From: Stereum hirsutum FP-91666 SS1
Taxonomy: Eukaryota > Basidiomycota > Agaricomycetes > Russulales > Stereaceae
Assembly: GCF_000264905.1 (NCBI RefSeq)
Contig: NW_006763136.1
Coordinates: forward strand, 2,280,057-2,344,056
Direction of reading: 5' to 3'
Length of the DNA: 64,000 bases
The notes under the pieces were generated by a model, which saw nothing but the letters and a program-made list of their open reading frames with translations, did no database searches and was not told the origin of the DNA. A program made the position numbers and the translations under genes. Every line of letters begins with the position of its first letter. The stretch's first letter is position 1. Of the stretch, positions 1 through 10,691 are shown piece after piece.

Positions 1-672
1 AGCCTCGAGATAGAGACGAACATCCGACGAATATCTTGATCGGGAAGATATGCAAGAAACTCATGATGGGGAACTGTGAAACGAAAAGGGTAAGCTGGAT
101 TCTCGTGCGATTTTACCACGGGGAGCGAAACTTACCTCGGAGAGCAGCTGGCCAAAGTAGAATATCGAGGAACACCAGCTTTGATGGCAATTCAATCATC
201 AGTCGATGATCCAAAACGTGAATAAAGAGGATGGAATGGCATGCAGCTTTTGAAGTCAGGTACTAAAATGACTTACGAGTAATCTTGGCCGACGAAGGAA
301 AGATCAATCTCCATCCCAAAAATGGCAGCATAACTGAGATGGTCTTAGACATCTGTAGCAACTATTATGCACCGTAAACAACACACCTGAGGGCTATTTT
401 GTCCAAGTATTCTGTGGACAGCGGGAAAGGGTTAGGCACGATGGAGGCGCTTTGAAGTCCTCCATGAAGAATTACTCACGAAACATGGCGATGAAGAAGA
501 AGACAGTGAGAACGACTCTGTCGATCTTCTTTACCACTCTGGCCTCCAGCTTGGGGTCCACGGCGACATCCTCAGGTTCGACCGAATGCACGCTGGAAGG
601 AGAGCTTGACTTCTCTGGAGCTCCCTTGACCTCCCCAGCACCTTTCTCCATATAAGCCAACGTGCTTGCCAT
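1..672 (-). CDS. MFS transporter, allantoate-permease (ACS) type, N-terminal part
   Basis: Partial gene running off the left edge. The likely start is the ATG at 672, giving MASTLAYMEKG; a longer open frame upstream begins only at a TTG. Exon 1 (672-480) ends in the typical prelude of the Dal5/allantoate permease branch, VVKKIDRVVLTVFFFIAM, which leads into the first membrane helix. Three further exons can be joined across GT-AG introns and read YLDKIAL, then SYAAIFGMEIDLSFVGQDYS, then a WCSSIFYFGQLL-like helix and FPIMSFLHIFP. This matches the family pattern in which helix 1 is followed by an LDR-N-GNA segment and an acidic loop. The usual LDR reads LDK here. Proteins of this family carry organic anions, vitamins or small peptides across the plasma membrane with protons. 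The substrate cannot be read from this part. It is divergent from the amidohydrolase on the other strand. Confidence 0.85.
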
Positions 673-1113
673 GGCAATGTCGAGTCCGTTCTTTGATAGC
701 CTGAGGAAGGGGTGGAGAACAAGCTTAGAAGACCTCAAGACCTTTGGTTTTGTGCGTTGGAGGAAGGCACATTTGGCAAATTAGCTATCATACTCGTAGT
801 AATGGATATGATAGAGAAACCGCGCTTAGAAGCCATCATATGCAGTTATCACCAGTGAACACTACTATGTATATCACTTGAGCAGAGATAGACACGGGCA
901 AAGAATGTAGCGGAAGGCCAACGGAAGAAGGAACGATGGGTGCGTGACGATAAACATCGGTGTGCGGCAAATGGCGGCGTTTATCCGCGCCATCGCAGCG
1001 TGCAAGTCGAGAGTAATTAGGAACGCGACTTGGGTACGAACATTGTCCTCTATCGGTAAGCGGCACGCGTGCCCGTCTCTCCTCCCATTCCTATTCTCAT
1101 CGTCGCTCTCGTC
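673..1113. promoter_or_regulatory. Divergent intergenic region between permease and amidohydrolase
   Basis: About 440 bp separate the two start codons, so this stretch must hold both promoters. I see no convincing coding segment, TATA box or conserved operator. The head-to-head layout makes co-regulation of a transporter and a hydrolase possible, but that is inference only. Confidence 0.4.
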
Positions 1114-2969
1114 ATGCAGGACACCTCTCTGACCTCTAAGCCCTACAAGTTCCCGAATCCAAGCAAGACTCGACCCGCGATCTTACCACAGCTCGCAATC
1201 AAGCCATGGCTACAAGGGCATGCACCCTCACTCGCTCTCAAGAATTGTAAGGTTGTTGATCCGGCCCTGGGAGCTCTGCTTGATGGTCTTCGCACCATCA
1301 TCATCCAGAAGGGGAGAATCGTTAGCATAGAAAGCGATGATGCGCACAATTTAGAGGATAAACCAGAGGATCTTAGGGAGGTCGATCTCAAGGGAAAGTT
1401 TGTCTGTCCAGGTCCGCAATAGTTCTCTACATTGTTGTCCAATCTACTTAGCATTGTCCAGGATTGATCGATTGCCATGTCCATGTTACCGCTGTTCCCG
1501 GGGTCAAGGTGCGTGATCGCCGTACCTATGTGACTGTCAGTGATATTGAGAGTAGCACAGAACATGAGCGAGCTCGTCAACATCCCCGATGAATTGACTC
1601 ACCTGCGTTCAACCTACGTCTTGTCTGGTATGATTCGGAGGGGTTTCACCACCGTTAGAGACACAGGAGGCGCGACCAAGTCGCTCGCAACTGCAATTGA
1701 CGAGGGTCTCATCGAAGGGCCACGGCTCATTCAGTGTGGCAAGGCGCTCTCTCAAACGGGTGGCCACGGAGATTTCTCACCAGGGGTTTCCGGCGGAAGT
1801 GGCGTCGGTTGCTGTGGCGGACATTCTCAGGTATGGTCATTCAGCTTCCGAAGTGGGTTCAAACGGAATCTGAACTGACCATTGATCAGAGTCTTGGACG
1901 TGTAGTTGACGGTGTGCCGAACTGTCTCAAAGCTGCCAGAGAGGAGATCAAAGCCGGCGCAGACTTTCTCAAGGTGGGTACTTTCGCTTTCACCGTCAAG
2001 ACTATCACAAACTCATGGACATTCGTCATAGATCATGGTCGGTGGCGGAGTAGGTGTGTTGCATACCCGCGAAAATAATTGTTCTCATGCTGACGGGCTC
2101 AACTTTCAGCGTCAGAAACGGACACGATAGAGAGCTTGCAATATACCGCCGAGGAGATTAAGGCGGTCACTACCACCGCTACGCAAATGGGCAATAAACT
2201 GGTATTGTTTCCCTCATTCCACGCACCCGAATGTGCAGCAAAGTTCTAAGCAACCGCGTTAGGTCACGGCTCACGCATATACAACTCAAGCAATCCGACA
2301 TGCTGTCGACAACGGCTGCCGTGGCATCGAGCATGGTAACCTGATGGACAAAGATTGTGCTATAATGTGAGCATATCCCGACTGTCATTTTTCCTGCTCT
2401 ACATCACTCACGATACCAATTGCCGCCCATAACAGGATGGCAGCCAAGGGCATCTACCTAACACCAACTCTCTCCTGCTATGGCGCTATGGCGCGTCCTC
2501 CTTTCGAAGACTTCCTCTCACCGGACGGCCAGATAAAGAACGAACAAGTGATGGAACACGGCCTCGAGGCGATCAAAATGGCGGAAGAAGCGGGTGTGAC
2601 GATTTGTTATGGCTCCGACTTGTTGACGTCGCTGCACGCGTTGCAGACGGAAGAGTTTACGGTACGGGCGACCGTACTGGACTCGCCAACTGTCTTGAGA
2701 CACGCGACCACAAATGGGGGTGAGTGTGGCCTCTTTCTCGGGCTCTTCCATCATTTGTTCTGACCGCCAGAAACGACTTGCGTTACAAAGCCAAGATGCT
2801 GGGAAAGTCTGGTCTTTTGGGTACCATCAGCCCAGCCGCCTACGCCGACATACTCATCCTGAACCGAAACCCTTTGGAGGATATCAAGGTGCTTGACCGA
2901 CCAGAGCTCTACCTGAAGGCGGTCTTGAAGGAGGGCAAAGTGATCTTCAGCTCAGTCGATGGCCTATGA
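1114..2969 (+). CDS. Amidohydrolase (imidazolonepropionase/Xaa-Pro-dipeptidase-like)
   Basis: Metal-dependent hydrolase of the amidohydrolase superfamily, cytosolic by the absence of a signal peptide. The start is the ATG at 1114 (MQDTSLTSK); the frame upstream starts at a GTG. About nine exons join in frame. Visible in order: a small N-terminal beta domain with LKNCKVVDP and GRIVSIES; the metal-binding HxH in GLIDCHVHVTA, whose exon starts near 1462; SGMIRRGFTTVRDTGGA; GKALSQTGGHGDFSP; the lysine region GADFLK followed by IMVGGGVAS; metal histidines in VTAHAYTTQAIRHAVDNG and GIEHGN; and the catalytic aspartate in CYGSDLL. The C-terminus has NGAKMLGKSGLLGTISPAA and YADILILNRNPLEDI, typical for this clade. 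All key residues are present, so an active enzyme is likely. Fungal homologues are annotated as imidazolonepropionase-like or dipeptidase-like; the true substrate is unknown. The last intron needs the acceptor in ACAAAG near 2790, which restores NG-AKMLG. Confidence 0.92.
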
Positions 2970-3380
2970 CAGTCTACTGCAAGTATAATGCATGGAATTA
3001 ACACTAGCTGTTGTTTTGAATGAAGATGTTCTTTCAGTGGATATTTTAGTGTGCAAAATAGGATTGGAGGGTGGTATACACAAAACATGTTCACATTAAC
3101 GACAGTAGGCGACGCATTCGCAAGTACCGATTAAAAGTACAATACTCGTGACACGCCAGACAGGACACTATAAGGAAAAAGAATCTTATGTAGAATTGTA
3201 GTCCATCGTGAAAGAGAAAGGCAAGACCGAAAAGAGTTCTTGCGCCCGACGCCAGGCTACTACCCAAGAATATTGCGAGTCCGCGACACTATAACCAGGT
3301 TTTTGAAAAAAAAGACCATACATACATTGACTTGTCGTACAAATGAGCACCGCAAGGCACTCGCACCATTATAAAACCAT
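2970..3380. other. Convergent intergenic region
   Basis: This 411-bp stretch lies between the stop codons of the amidohydrolase and the GPI protein and should hold both 3' untranslated ends. It is fairly AT-rich with short A-runs near 3305. No gene or repeat was recognised. Confidence 0.4.
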
Positions 3381-4759
3381 TTAATGAGCGACAACGAAGG
3401 CGCCGAAGCTAACGAAGCCCAGGACCCACATAAGGGCAAGCGACGTAAGGCCAGAAGTCATGTCCGCCTTGCGAAGAGCGGCCGAAGTGGAACTGGTCGA
3501 CGAAGCAACACTGCCTGAGCTGGACTGCGAGCCACTGGACTTGCCGGTGCTGCTACCGGTGGCAGAGGCAGAAGAGCCGGAGGCGGAGCCAGTGGCCCCG
3601 AGGAGCTCAGTGTAGATTGCGGAAGAAGTGTAGGACGTGCATTGAGAGGTGGCAGGGATAGTGGGACTATGTACAAGCATTAGATAGAGTGAGGAGTGAC
3701 TGAGTAGATGAACTTACGTATACGGAATGGAAGTAATCGCTCCGAGAGACTCGGCAGGCTGGAACCAGGTGGTAGTTATACCATCGGAGACGTACTGGCC
3801 AGGAGGAGTCATGTCTTCACCAAGGCAGTACTGGAAGGTACCGTTGATCTCAGAGTAGGCAACAGGGTCGTTGTATGTGCAGCCAACACGGTCATAGACA
3901 TCTGTGGAAGCATCAAGATTATGAGATTATGTCATACAGATAGATGAAAGACTGCGCGGCGTACGGGCGCAAAGCTCGGCAGCACGGGAACCAGCAGGGT
4001 CGCAGGCCTTAAAGCAGAAGATGCCATCGCCGACGAAGTAAGACCACTCGATGACCTGGGTGAAGTTGGTCTGGCTGTTGTTGGCGTTGAAGGCAGAGGA
4101 ATAGAGGAGAGAGCCGAGTGGGTTGCCACGCTCGTCAGCACCATGGGGATCTTCCTCGCCACCCGCGTCATCAGCGGTCAGGTTCAAGGCGGTTTGATCT
4201 ATGTAGCCAGCGATTTCGACATAATCCGGGGTTTGGACCCTGTACACATACGAGGTGAGCTTTTATGAAAGGGGCTCAAGCTAAGTGTAGACGCACATCT
4301 GGATACCCTGGATGGAACCCTCTCTAAGGAGACGAGTACCGTGGACTTTCTTCGTGCAGTAGGCAACCATCTCCTCTTCAACATCCCCGACAGTCTCTGA
4401 GGAAACGGGGGAGCCCCAGAGACAGAAGTCGTCGACAGAGTTGATGTAGGCGGTCTGGCACCACGAATCCTGGTTTTGGGTGGTGGCGTTACAGATATTG
4501 TATCCTGGAGAGAATATGAACACCGGCGGGTGGGAAAGAAAGAAAGGATGAAAGACAGACCCTGCTGGGTACCACGGGGACCGTCGCCGGAGTCGGCCTG
4601 GTACGGCAGGTCCGGCCACTGGAAGTGCTTGGAGGCAAGAGGCACGTCCTCGCCAGTATCCTGAGTAATAGTGTAGACACCGAAGGTATTGGAATACGTC
4701 TGGGCGAAGACGGAGGCGGAAGACGCAAGAGCGGCCGCGAGGATGGCGAGGCGGGACAT
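3381..4759 (-). CDS. Secreted GPI-anchored glycoprotein, macrofage-activating-glycoprotein (MAG) family
   Basis: Start at 4759; the N-terminus MSRLAILAAALASSASVFAQ is a clear signal peptide. Five exons join cleanly. The mature part carries the family signature seen in basidiomycete MAG-like proteins: CQTAYINSVDDFCLWG, then VQTPDYVEIAGYID, DPHGADERGNPLGSLLYSSA, GIFCFKACDP, and a Cys-rich segment AHVYDRVGCTYNDP ending in FQYCLGEDMTPPGQY. The donor at GCC-C is chosen because it rebuilds the conserved His-x-Tyr-Asp. After SQCTSYTSSA comes a Ser/Thr/Gly-rich stalk of about 60 residues. The C-terminus (TSGLTSLALMWVLGFVSFGA) is a hydrophobic GPI-attachment tail. So it is a cell-surface or wall glycoprotein with many likely O-glycans. 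Cysteine spacing suggests disulfides. Its molecular role is not established; the family name comes from a cryptococcal antigen. Confidence 0.9.
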
Positions 4760-5460
4760 GACAGAGAAATCACAGAAAAATGTAGAATGGATGAGAGGAA
4801 TTTGAAAGGGGGCACCAGACGAGTCTGGGTGTCGGGGCGGCGAGAGGATGAGGGCGGGAGGGGCGGGAGACGAGGAAGACGAGGAGGAAGAGAAAGAACA
4901 AGGTGCGCGCGCCGGTAATATATACCACGCGCCTACCCCGCAGCCGCGCTATTTTAATTCGGGGCTGGACGCGTCCGGCCTCAGGCCTCTACCCCGGTCT
5001 CTGTCGGCCACCCTTCCTTGCCTCCTGTCGAACTCGTGAGCGTCTCCTCACTTCTTCCACCCTTCGTGGCTATTTTCCTCCCTGGCCAACGAACCCTCGC
5101 CGTGTCTCACCTTCAAGGCGCCGCGAAGTGCCATTAACAGCACGCGAACACTGGTCATTTGACTAGCCTGCCCCGCGCAGCACCAGGGCCTGCGCGTTCA
5201 CGTCGTTTGCATGTTGCTTCTGCCATTCTCGTAGGTTTCATCGGGTCTGTGCACGGACCGCAGCAGCGGGTCCCGTATGGACTCTCAAACGTGTTGAACA
5301 CACAAAATTGCAGTGACCAATCGTCCACTTCCTATCGTATTCGTTCCCAGTCTGGTCCCCATCAGTCCTCGCGGAATCACGAACAGGTCCAGTTCCCACA
5401 CGCAGGGAAGGTCTACGAGGAAACAACGGTCATCCATGCCCGGTTGCAATCCAGCCCCAG
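4760..5460. other. Intergenic region with pyrimidine/purine-biased promoter tract
   Basis: It holds the promoter of the GPI glycoprotein (right next to 4759) and the 3' flank of the carboxylesterase (up to 5460). The stretch 4840-5120 is unusually GC-rich. The open frames here are short and show no family signature. No RNA gene was seen. Confidence 0.4.
4919..4924 (-). promoter_or_regulatory. Candidate TATA box of the GPI glycoprotein gene
   Basis: A TATATA hexamer lies about 160 bp upstream of the start codon, in an otherwise GC-rich stretch. It is the only TATA-like site close to the gene. A short purine-rich tract (GAGGA/GAAGA repeats on the plus strand, about 4845-4900) lies between it and the coding region. 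Confidence 0.4.
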
Positions 5461-7676
5461 TCACAGAGGGAGCGAATGAAAAACGGAAATGACACGCACT
5501 TGCGGATATATTGGAAGAATCTCGTTCCAGTATTGGCATACCTTGTCGATCTCAAAGTGGTCTCCTAAGATCGCTCCATCTTCGTCTATACCTAGGATGG
5601 CCAGCGTGCTTGAGTTGGAAGGACTATACTTGGGCCAGTTGGGGATACGTGGACCCAGTGTCGGCTCTATTGGGGGGATCAGATCAGGATCAGCGTCAGT
5701 GTATGGTGATGCCATCATGCAGAACTCGACCAAACCTTTGATAAAGTTTGTCCAGGCGTCTATCATATAATCCGAGACTCTTTGTTCGAAAGGCGTAACG
5801 GGTACGAACGGTGCACTAAGAGCAATGGTTGCAGTTGTCCTGCATACACAGAAACATCAGTCAAGAAATTCATGATCACGGACAATAACTGCATGAACGC
5901 ACCCCATCACAAATCTGATATCCGAACCTATGTGCCCGTCAAGACAGACAACTATGAAGTCAGGATGATGCAACATACCGTGGAACGTCCCGATACTCGC
6001 ACCCAGGGAGTTCAGATTTGAGGCTACCAAATCAAACCTGTACCTCCATACATCCAACCCTAACGCTTCGGTCCTCCATTTCCCCAGATTATGAGCGAGA
6101 CAGAGCATATGTGCGTCTCGCCACATCGCGGAAGTAGCATTGTAAATTGATGGATACAGTGCAGATGGAGATGGGTAGAGCGCGTCGAGGAGGAGCGAAG
6201 AGTTGGCGAAAGGAAAGTTGAGGTTATTGCTCTTACTATCAGAAAAATAGGCATCATGTAATGTGAATCACGGCGCGTATACAGTGTAAACGTGGCTTAC
6301 ATGTAGGCTGACTCGTTGGTGAAGGCTGTGGGTTCGCTGTTTACTATTAGGGTACCTTCGTCCTGAAGGACCTTGTCAGCACTAGTTTACTCTAAATCTC
6401 AGGGTTGACTACTCACTTTGTTCGTGCCTATAAGGAGAGGTACCTTCGCTGTCCTCCCCTCCTTCGTCTGTTTCACATAATCCTTCCAGATTGTGATATT
6501 GTCAATGACAGGTTGGAACTGGTCACCGGTCGCTAACAAGGTATCTTGAAGCGCAAATGCATCTTTCGTACGCAAACAGTCAAGTTGGCCAGGTGAAGAT
6601 GTCGGGCAAGACTGATTTGCTGCGATGGCGGTGAGCTGGTTGCCCAATTGCCACTGTGGTTGCGACGCTTCATGAAGTAAAAATCAAGATTATCGGTGAG
6701 GTCATTGCCACTGTGGTCATTCAAAATAGAGAAAACGGGGAACCTACTATCAGAACTCTGCATCACAGCTCCTCTGATGAGGGGGTCCTCGGGCCAGGCG
6801 GATAGGTACATATTGGTCATTTCTGTAGAACACAAAAAAAAACCGAGCGCTGTCGATGCAGTTCACCAAACTTGCAGCGCAAACACCTACCAGCTCCAAC
6901 GCTCTCCCCTGTTAGTTCCGCATGAGCCGCGCTACATACGAACGGAAGACTACAGCATGATTCTCACCTCCCAATACGATCTTCTCCGGATCACCCCCGA
7001 ATGCTTTCGCGTTGGCTTTCATCCACTCGACAGCGGCTCTCGTATCCAAAAGACCGAAGTTCTGCGTCTCCCCTGCTTCAGCGATCTCGGCAGCATGCGG
7101 CCACGCCCACAAGGACAGTCGATAGTTGTACGATGCAAACACGATGCCCTTCGCGGCCATGAAAGAGCCATCGATCTTGGGGTCTGACGATGCGCCGCTG
7201 TCAAATCCACCGCCGCTGAGATAGCGAAAGCGAGAACAACGTGAGCAACAGATGACCAAATCAAAGAATCCGCGTACTGACTATGAGTAGACATAAACGG
7301 GTAGATTGTTTGCTCCATCCGGTGATATCACGTTAATCCTTAAGCAGTCCTCACTTTGCACGCTAGTCCCATTTCCACCGTCCGCCCTCCCTTGCATACA
7401 GGCCGGACCGAACTGAGTAGCATTGAACACCGTGTCTGGATTCGCTTCCTTGAAGGGTTGAGGTGGCCGCCAGCGATTTTGTCCCGAGGTATCCTGAGCA
7501 AACCGGATGCCATACCACTTCTGGAGTGGGGTAGAAGTGGTGCTGTCATCGAGGTAGCCTTGGACTTTTCCGGAGGTGGTGGAGATGGGAGGTAGGAGAG
7601 TGCGGTTGGTTGATTCAGCGTGAACTGCGTGGATCAGAGCGAAAGCACCGAGCCTGAGTGCGAGTGTGATGAGCAT
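5461..7676 (-). CDS. Secreted type-B carboxylesterase/lipase
   Basis: Alpha/beta hydrolase of the cholinesterase-like carboxylesterase family. Start at 7676; MLITLALRLGAFALIHAVHA is a signal peptide. Visible in order: GKVQGYLDDST, KWYGIRFAQ, PACMQG, the SEDCLRINVISPDG signature, the oxyanion region before GGGFDSGAS, YNYRLSLWAWPH (variant of the usual NYRLG-FGF), NFGLLDTRAAVEWMKANAKAFGGDPEKIVLGG, then the nucleophile elbow GESVGA on its own 18-nt exon (6891-6908). The acidic residue is in VLQDEGTL and the catalytic His is in GTFHGSDIRFVMG. The C-terminus has the expected AWTNFIKGL and WPKYSPSN. Serine, acid and histidine are all in place, so activity is likely. About ten exons. The frame closes after IYPQV plus a short tail. 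It probably acts on esters outside the cell; the substrate is unknown. Confidence 0.92.
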
Positions 7677-9500
7677 GTCGAGGCAGAGATAGACGAGAAG
7701 AGTTGTACTACACTGCTAACTTACTAATAATGAGCCGTTAGAGGTGTTTTACAATGATGTTCCGGATATGAACCGCTATACAACGCGATACTGTGTGGCA
7801 AGAACATATTTGAAGGAAAGAGAAGCACGAGGGTAAATTTCGGAATGACTAGAGGACGTTGGCATATCACAAGACACGTTTCTGGCCAGAGCGCACGGCT
7901 TCTCTAAATGTGCATGAGCATCAGTCAGATCATAAAGGACCAGCCAGCTCCCATCCTCCCAGGGCACGCAAAAGAGACCATAAGATATGGGGCTGGACAA
8001 AATAATCAGCAGGCCATCCACAGGGCTCGAGTGAAGGAATGCAGGTCCGTTGCTCATAGCAATACCGTCACGTTAGTATAACAGCGCCATTGTACTCCCA
8101 TAGTGCATCACTGCAACTGGCAGAGATACTTATCCTAGTAGCCTGGTCGATCTTAGTTGCAGAATCAGACTGCAGACGGGGTAGTAAGGAGAAATTAAGC
8201 TCCAGATGCCAGCCTGGCGAGAGTCCTCAGAAATATGTGTGGCAGGAAGTTCTACTGTAATAAAAGATGGGGTGAAAGCGGATTGGCTGGGACTTGCTCG
8301 AGTGCTCTTCGAGGCCCAGAATCGATGGCAGAAACTCAGAAACAATGAAACAATTTATATAGGAACTCGAACGGTACTGGTAAGTGAGCGTGAACAAAGT
8401 ATGACGCAAGCCTGCAGCTGCCTGCAGGCATCGCCAGAATGGCGGGCTGACAGTTTCTGCCACCCTCCGCCCGCTTTGGGCTTGCCATTTCCTTCGTTCA
8501 TGGATGGCCTGGTCGAGACTTGTCACGGGTATTTTTGGGTACTTTTATTGCTAACAAATCAAAATGTCGCTTTCTGCGAAAAGTAAATATTTTTAAATGG
8601 CCTGAAGTCGGTCTCGGGGCTGGGGGGTGGAAAAACCACATCATTCATGGCCATGAAGTGACGGTTATAATACATTACGCGAGGAAGACAAACAAGAACT
8701 CTTGGCCGAATGGTTATTTGTATGTTTATGACTACTTTGCCGTCAGTGAGGTGGCTGGTTCGAACCCTCATGATGCCGCTCGCGCTTTTTATGTACTTTT
8801 GCCCTGAGTTTCTCTACCGAGAGCCTTCTCGTCCTTTGCGACATTGATGTTCGTGAAAGCTTTTTAATATGTATATACGTATTACTCTGTAGTACTACGA
8901 TTTAAGCTTGAGGCTTGTGTAGAGAACTTAGCTACTCGCGAGTCTTTTTAGATAGCATTGCTGTGCATTATTCCCTTTCTATGAACATCCAGCCGACCGA
9001 GGTACTGGGCCACACACCGATCGAGCCGCAAATTCAACGTAAATCAAGCTTCCTCGTGGTTGAACTCACAAAATCTCACGACACATATGCATATATCTAG
9101 CAGTATTAATGATTCATTCGTACTTATTGTCCTCACTTTGAGCTTGCGATTTGATAGGCTCTCGCAAACTTGGTTTGACTCTGTGCGCCACTCACGACTT
9201 GGCGCAAACTTCGCGTCTCGTCCTGCTGACCGGCTCTGCGGCGCCATCAGCGAAGCCTGTTGCCTTTGCCTCGAGGTCGCCCTTCCTCTGGGCGAATCCC
9301 TACGTCACTCTTTGTTCACGCTGCCTAGCCAACGGTACTACACGGGCACTGCCGAATGTTTTTGAATGATGTCATCGTTGAAGCCCCCCTTTTCAGTCGC
9401 TCGCTCATGCGTCATCGTCCCCCATCTCACCTTTCATCCCCTTCTCCCTTCGAGCAAGCGCTTTGCAAAAGCCATCTTTTGTTACTTCCCCCTTACCAAT
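7677..9500. other. 1.8-kb intergenic region, no protein gene recognised
   Basis: Lies between the divergent esterase and glutathione transferase. Open frames in all six frames are short and show no domain or splice logic. A Pol III-like A box, B box and T-run occur at 8702-8793 (separate entry). An AT-rich stretch (8860-9100) precedes the transferase promoter. Confidence 0.4.
8702..8793 (+). other. Possible Pol III unit: degenerate tRNA-like or tRNA-derived element
   Basis: TTGGCCGAATGG near 8702 fits a Ser/Leu-type tRNA A box, GGTTCGAACCC at 8758-8768 is a near-perfect B box, and a TTTTT run follows at about 8787. The spacing suits a long variable arm. But the acceptor, D and T stems do not pair when folded by hand, so this is not a normal tRNA. 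It may be a tRNA pseudogene, the head of a tRNA-derived SINE, or chance. Confidence 0.25.
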
Positions 9501-10691
9501 ATGACAGCGCAGAAGGATTCCGGCAAGAAATATCATTTGCAATGCACTGGAGTAGCTCTCGAGACGGCCAATAAGCATATCGCGGAACAAGACATCACCC
9601 TTTTTGGCAGCTGTTTCTGTCCTTTCGTGCAAAGAGTCTGGGTTGCTTTTGAATACCTTGGGATACCCTACAAAGTGCGTACATTGCTTTTTCAGTCTTG
9701 TCTCCCGTACTGAGCGCCGTTGTATAAAGTATTGTTGAGTAAAGCCTTTGTCGGCTTGATGCGACGATGCAGCACGTCACATCCTCTGCTTACGCGTGTG
9801 GATTGTAGACGAAGTTGATCCATATGCTAAGCCAAAGGAGCTACTGGAAGTCTCACCAAAAGGTCTTGTACCTGGAGTCAAGCTCCATAAGTATGAGCCT
9901 CCTCGTGCCCTCAACGAGAGTACGGTCATCATGGAATATGTTGTAAAGTGCGTACCATCGCGTTCAACTTTTTTCACCATTCTAATGCTTCTTGCAGACT
10001 TGCACAACACAATAACATATCAACTTCTCTCTTTCCCTCCGATCCTTATGCCAACGCCATTGTCCGCCTTCAAGCCGATCATATCAATCGCACCCTCATC
10101 CCGGCATTCTACCGTTACCTCCAAGCACAGGACACCGCAGCTCAAATCGAAGGAGGGAAAGATCTCCTTTCTGCCATCGAACAGCTCGTCTCGCTGTTTG
10201 AGCGAGCTGAGAAAGAGTGTGGCGACGCACTCGAAGGTAACCCAGTTGGTTTGTGGCAAGAGACAGGGACACTAAGCTGGAGCGATATTATGGCGGCACC
10301 TTGTATGCCTCGTCTCCCACCTATTTATTTATTTTCTTTGGACTCTAGGCGGTGTAAACACTGATTGACAGTTAATCTTTTCTCACAGGGCTATTCCGTG
10401 CATCGAACGTCCTCGAACACTACCGCGGCTTTTCCCTTCCCAAGGGCCCGAAGTTCGATGCCTATATAGGACGCCTGTTCGAACACCCAGCTTTCAAGTG
10501 CACGTGTAGTACGGAAGAACTTTACCTGGACAGTTACGAACGGTTCGTACCGAGTTGTTCTCATCGCGCTCTATATAATATCGGCGAAACATACTGTCTG
10601 CTGATTGGGTTTGGGATGCAGGTACGCTTATAATCGTCCGAACACCAGCCAAGTGGCGAACGCGATAAACTCTGGCCGTGGACTTCCTTGA
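9501..10691 (+). CDS. Glutathione S-transferase, omega-like (catalytic Cys)
   Basis: Cytosolic glutathione transferase. Start at ATG 9501 (MTAQKDSGKKYHLQ). The thioredoxin-fold domain shows ITLFGSCFCPFVQRVWVAFE: the CPFVQR motif places a catalytic cysteine where omega-class enzymes have it, rather than Tyr or Ser. After an intron (9679-9808) come EVDPYAKPKELLEVSPKG and LVPGV with the cis-proline of the glutathione site, then ALNESTVIMEYV with the Glu-Ser pair that holds glutathione. The helical C-domain reads LFPSDPYANAIVRLQADHIN, then LSWSDIMAAPWLFRA and GPKFDAYIGRLFEHPAF. Five exons; the final exon ends in INSGRGLP before the TGA at 10689-10691. Omega enzymes act in thiol transfer, dehydroascorbate reduction or deglutathionylation; which applies here is unknown. 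I chose the donor after AAAGTGC at 9678 because only that keeps frame into EVDPY. Confidence 0.92.
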
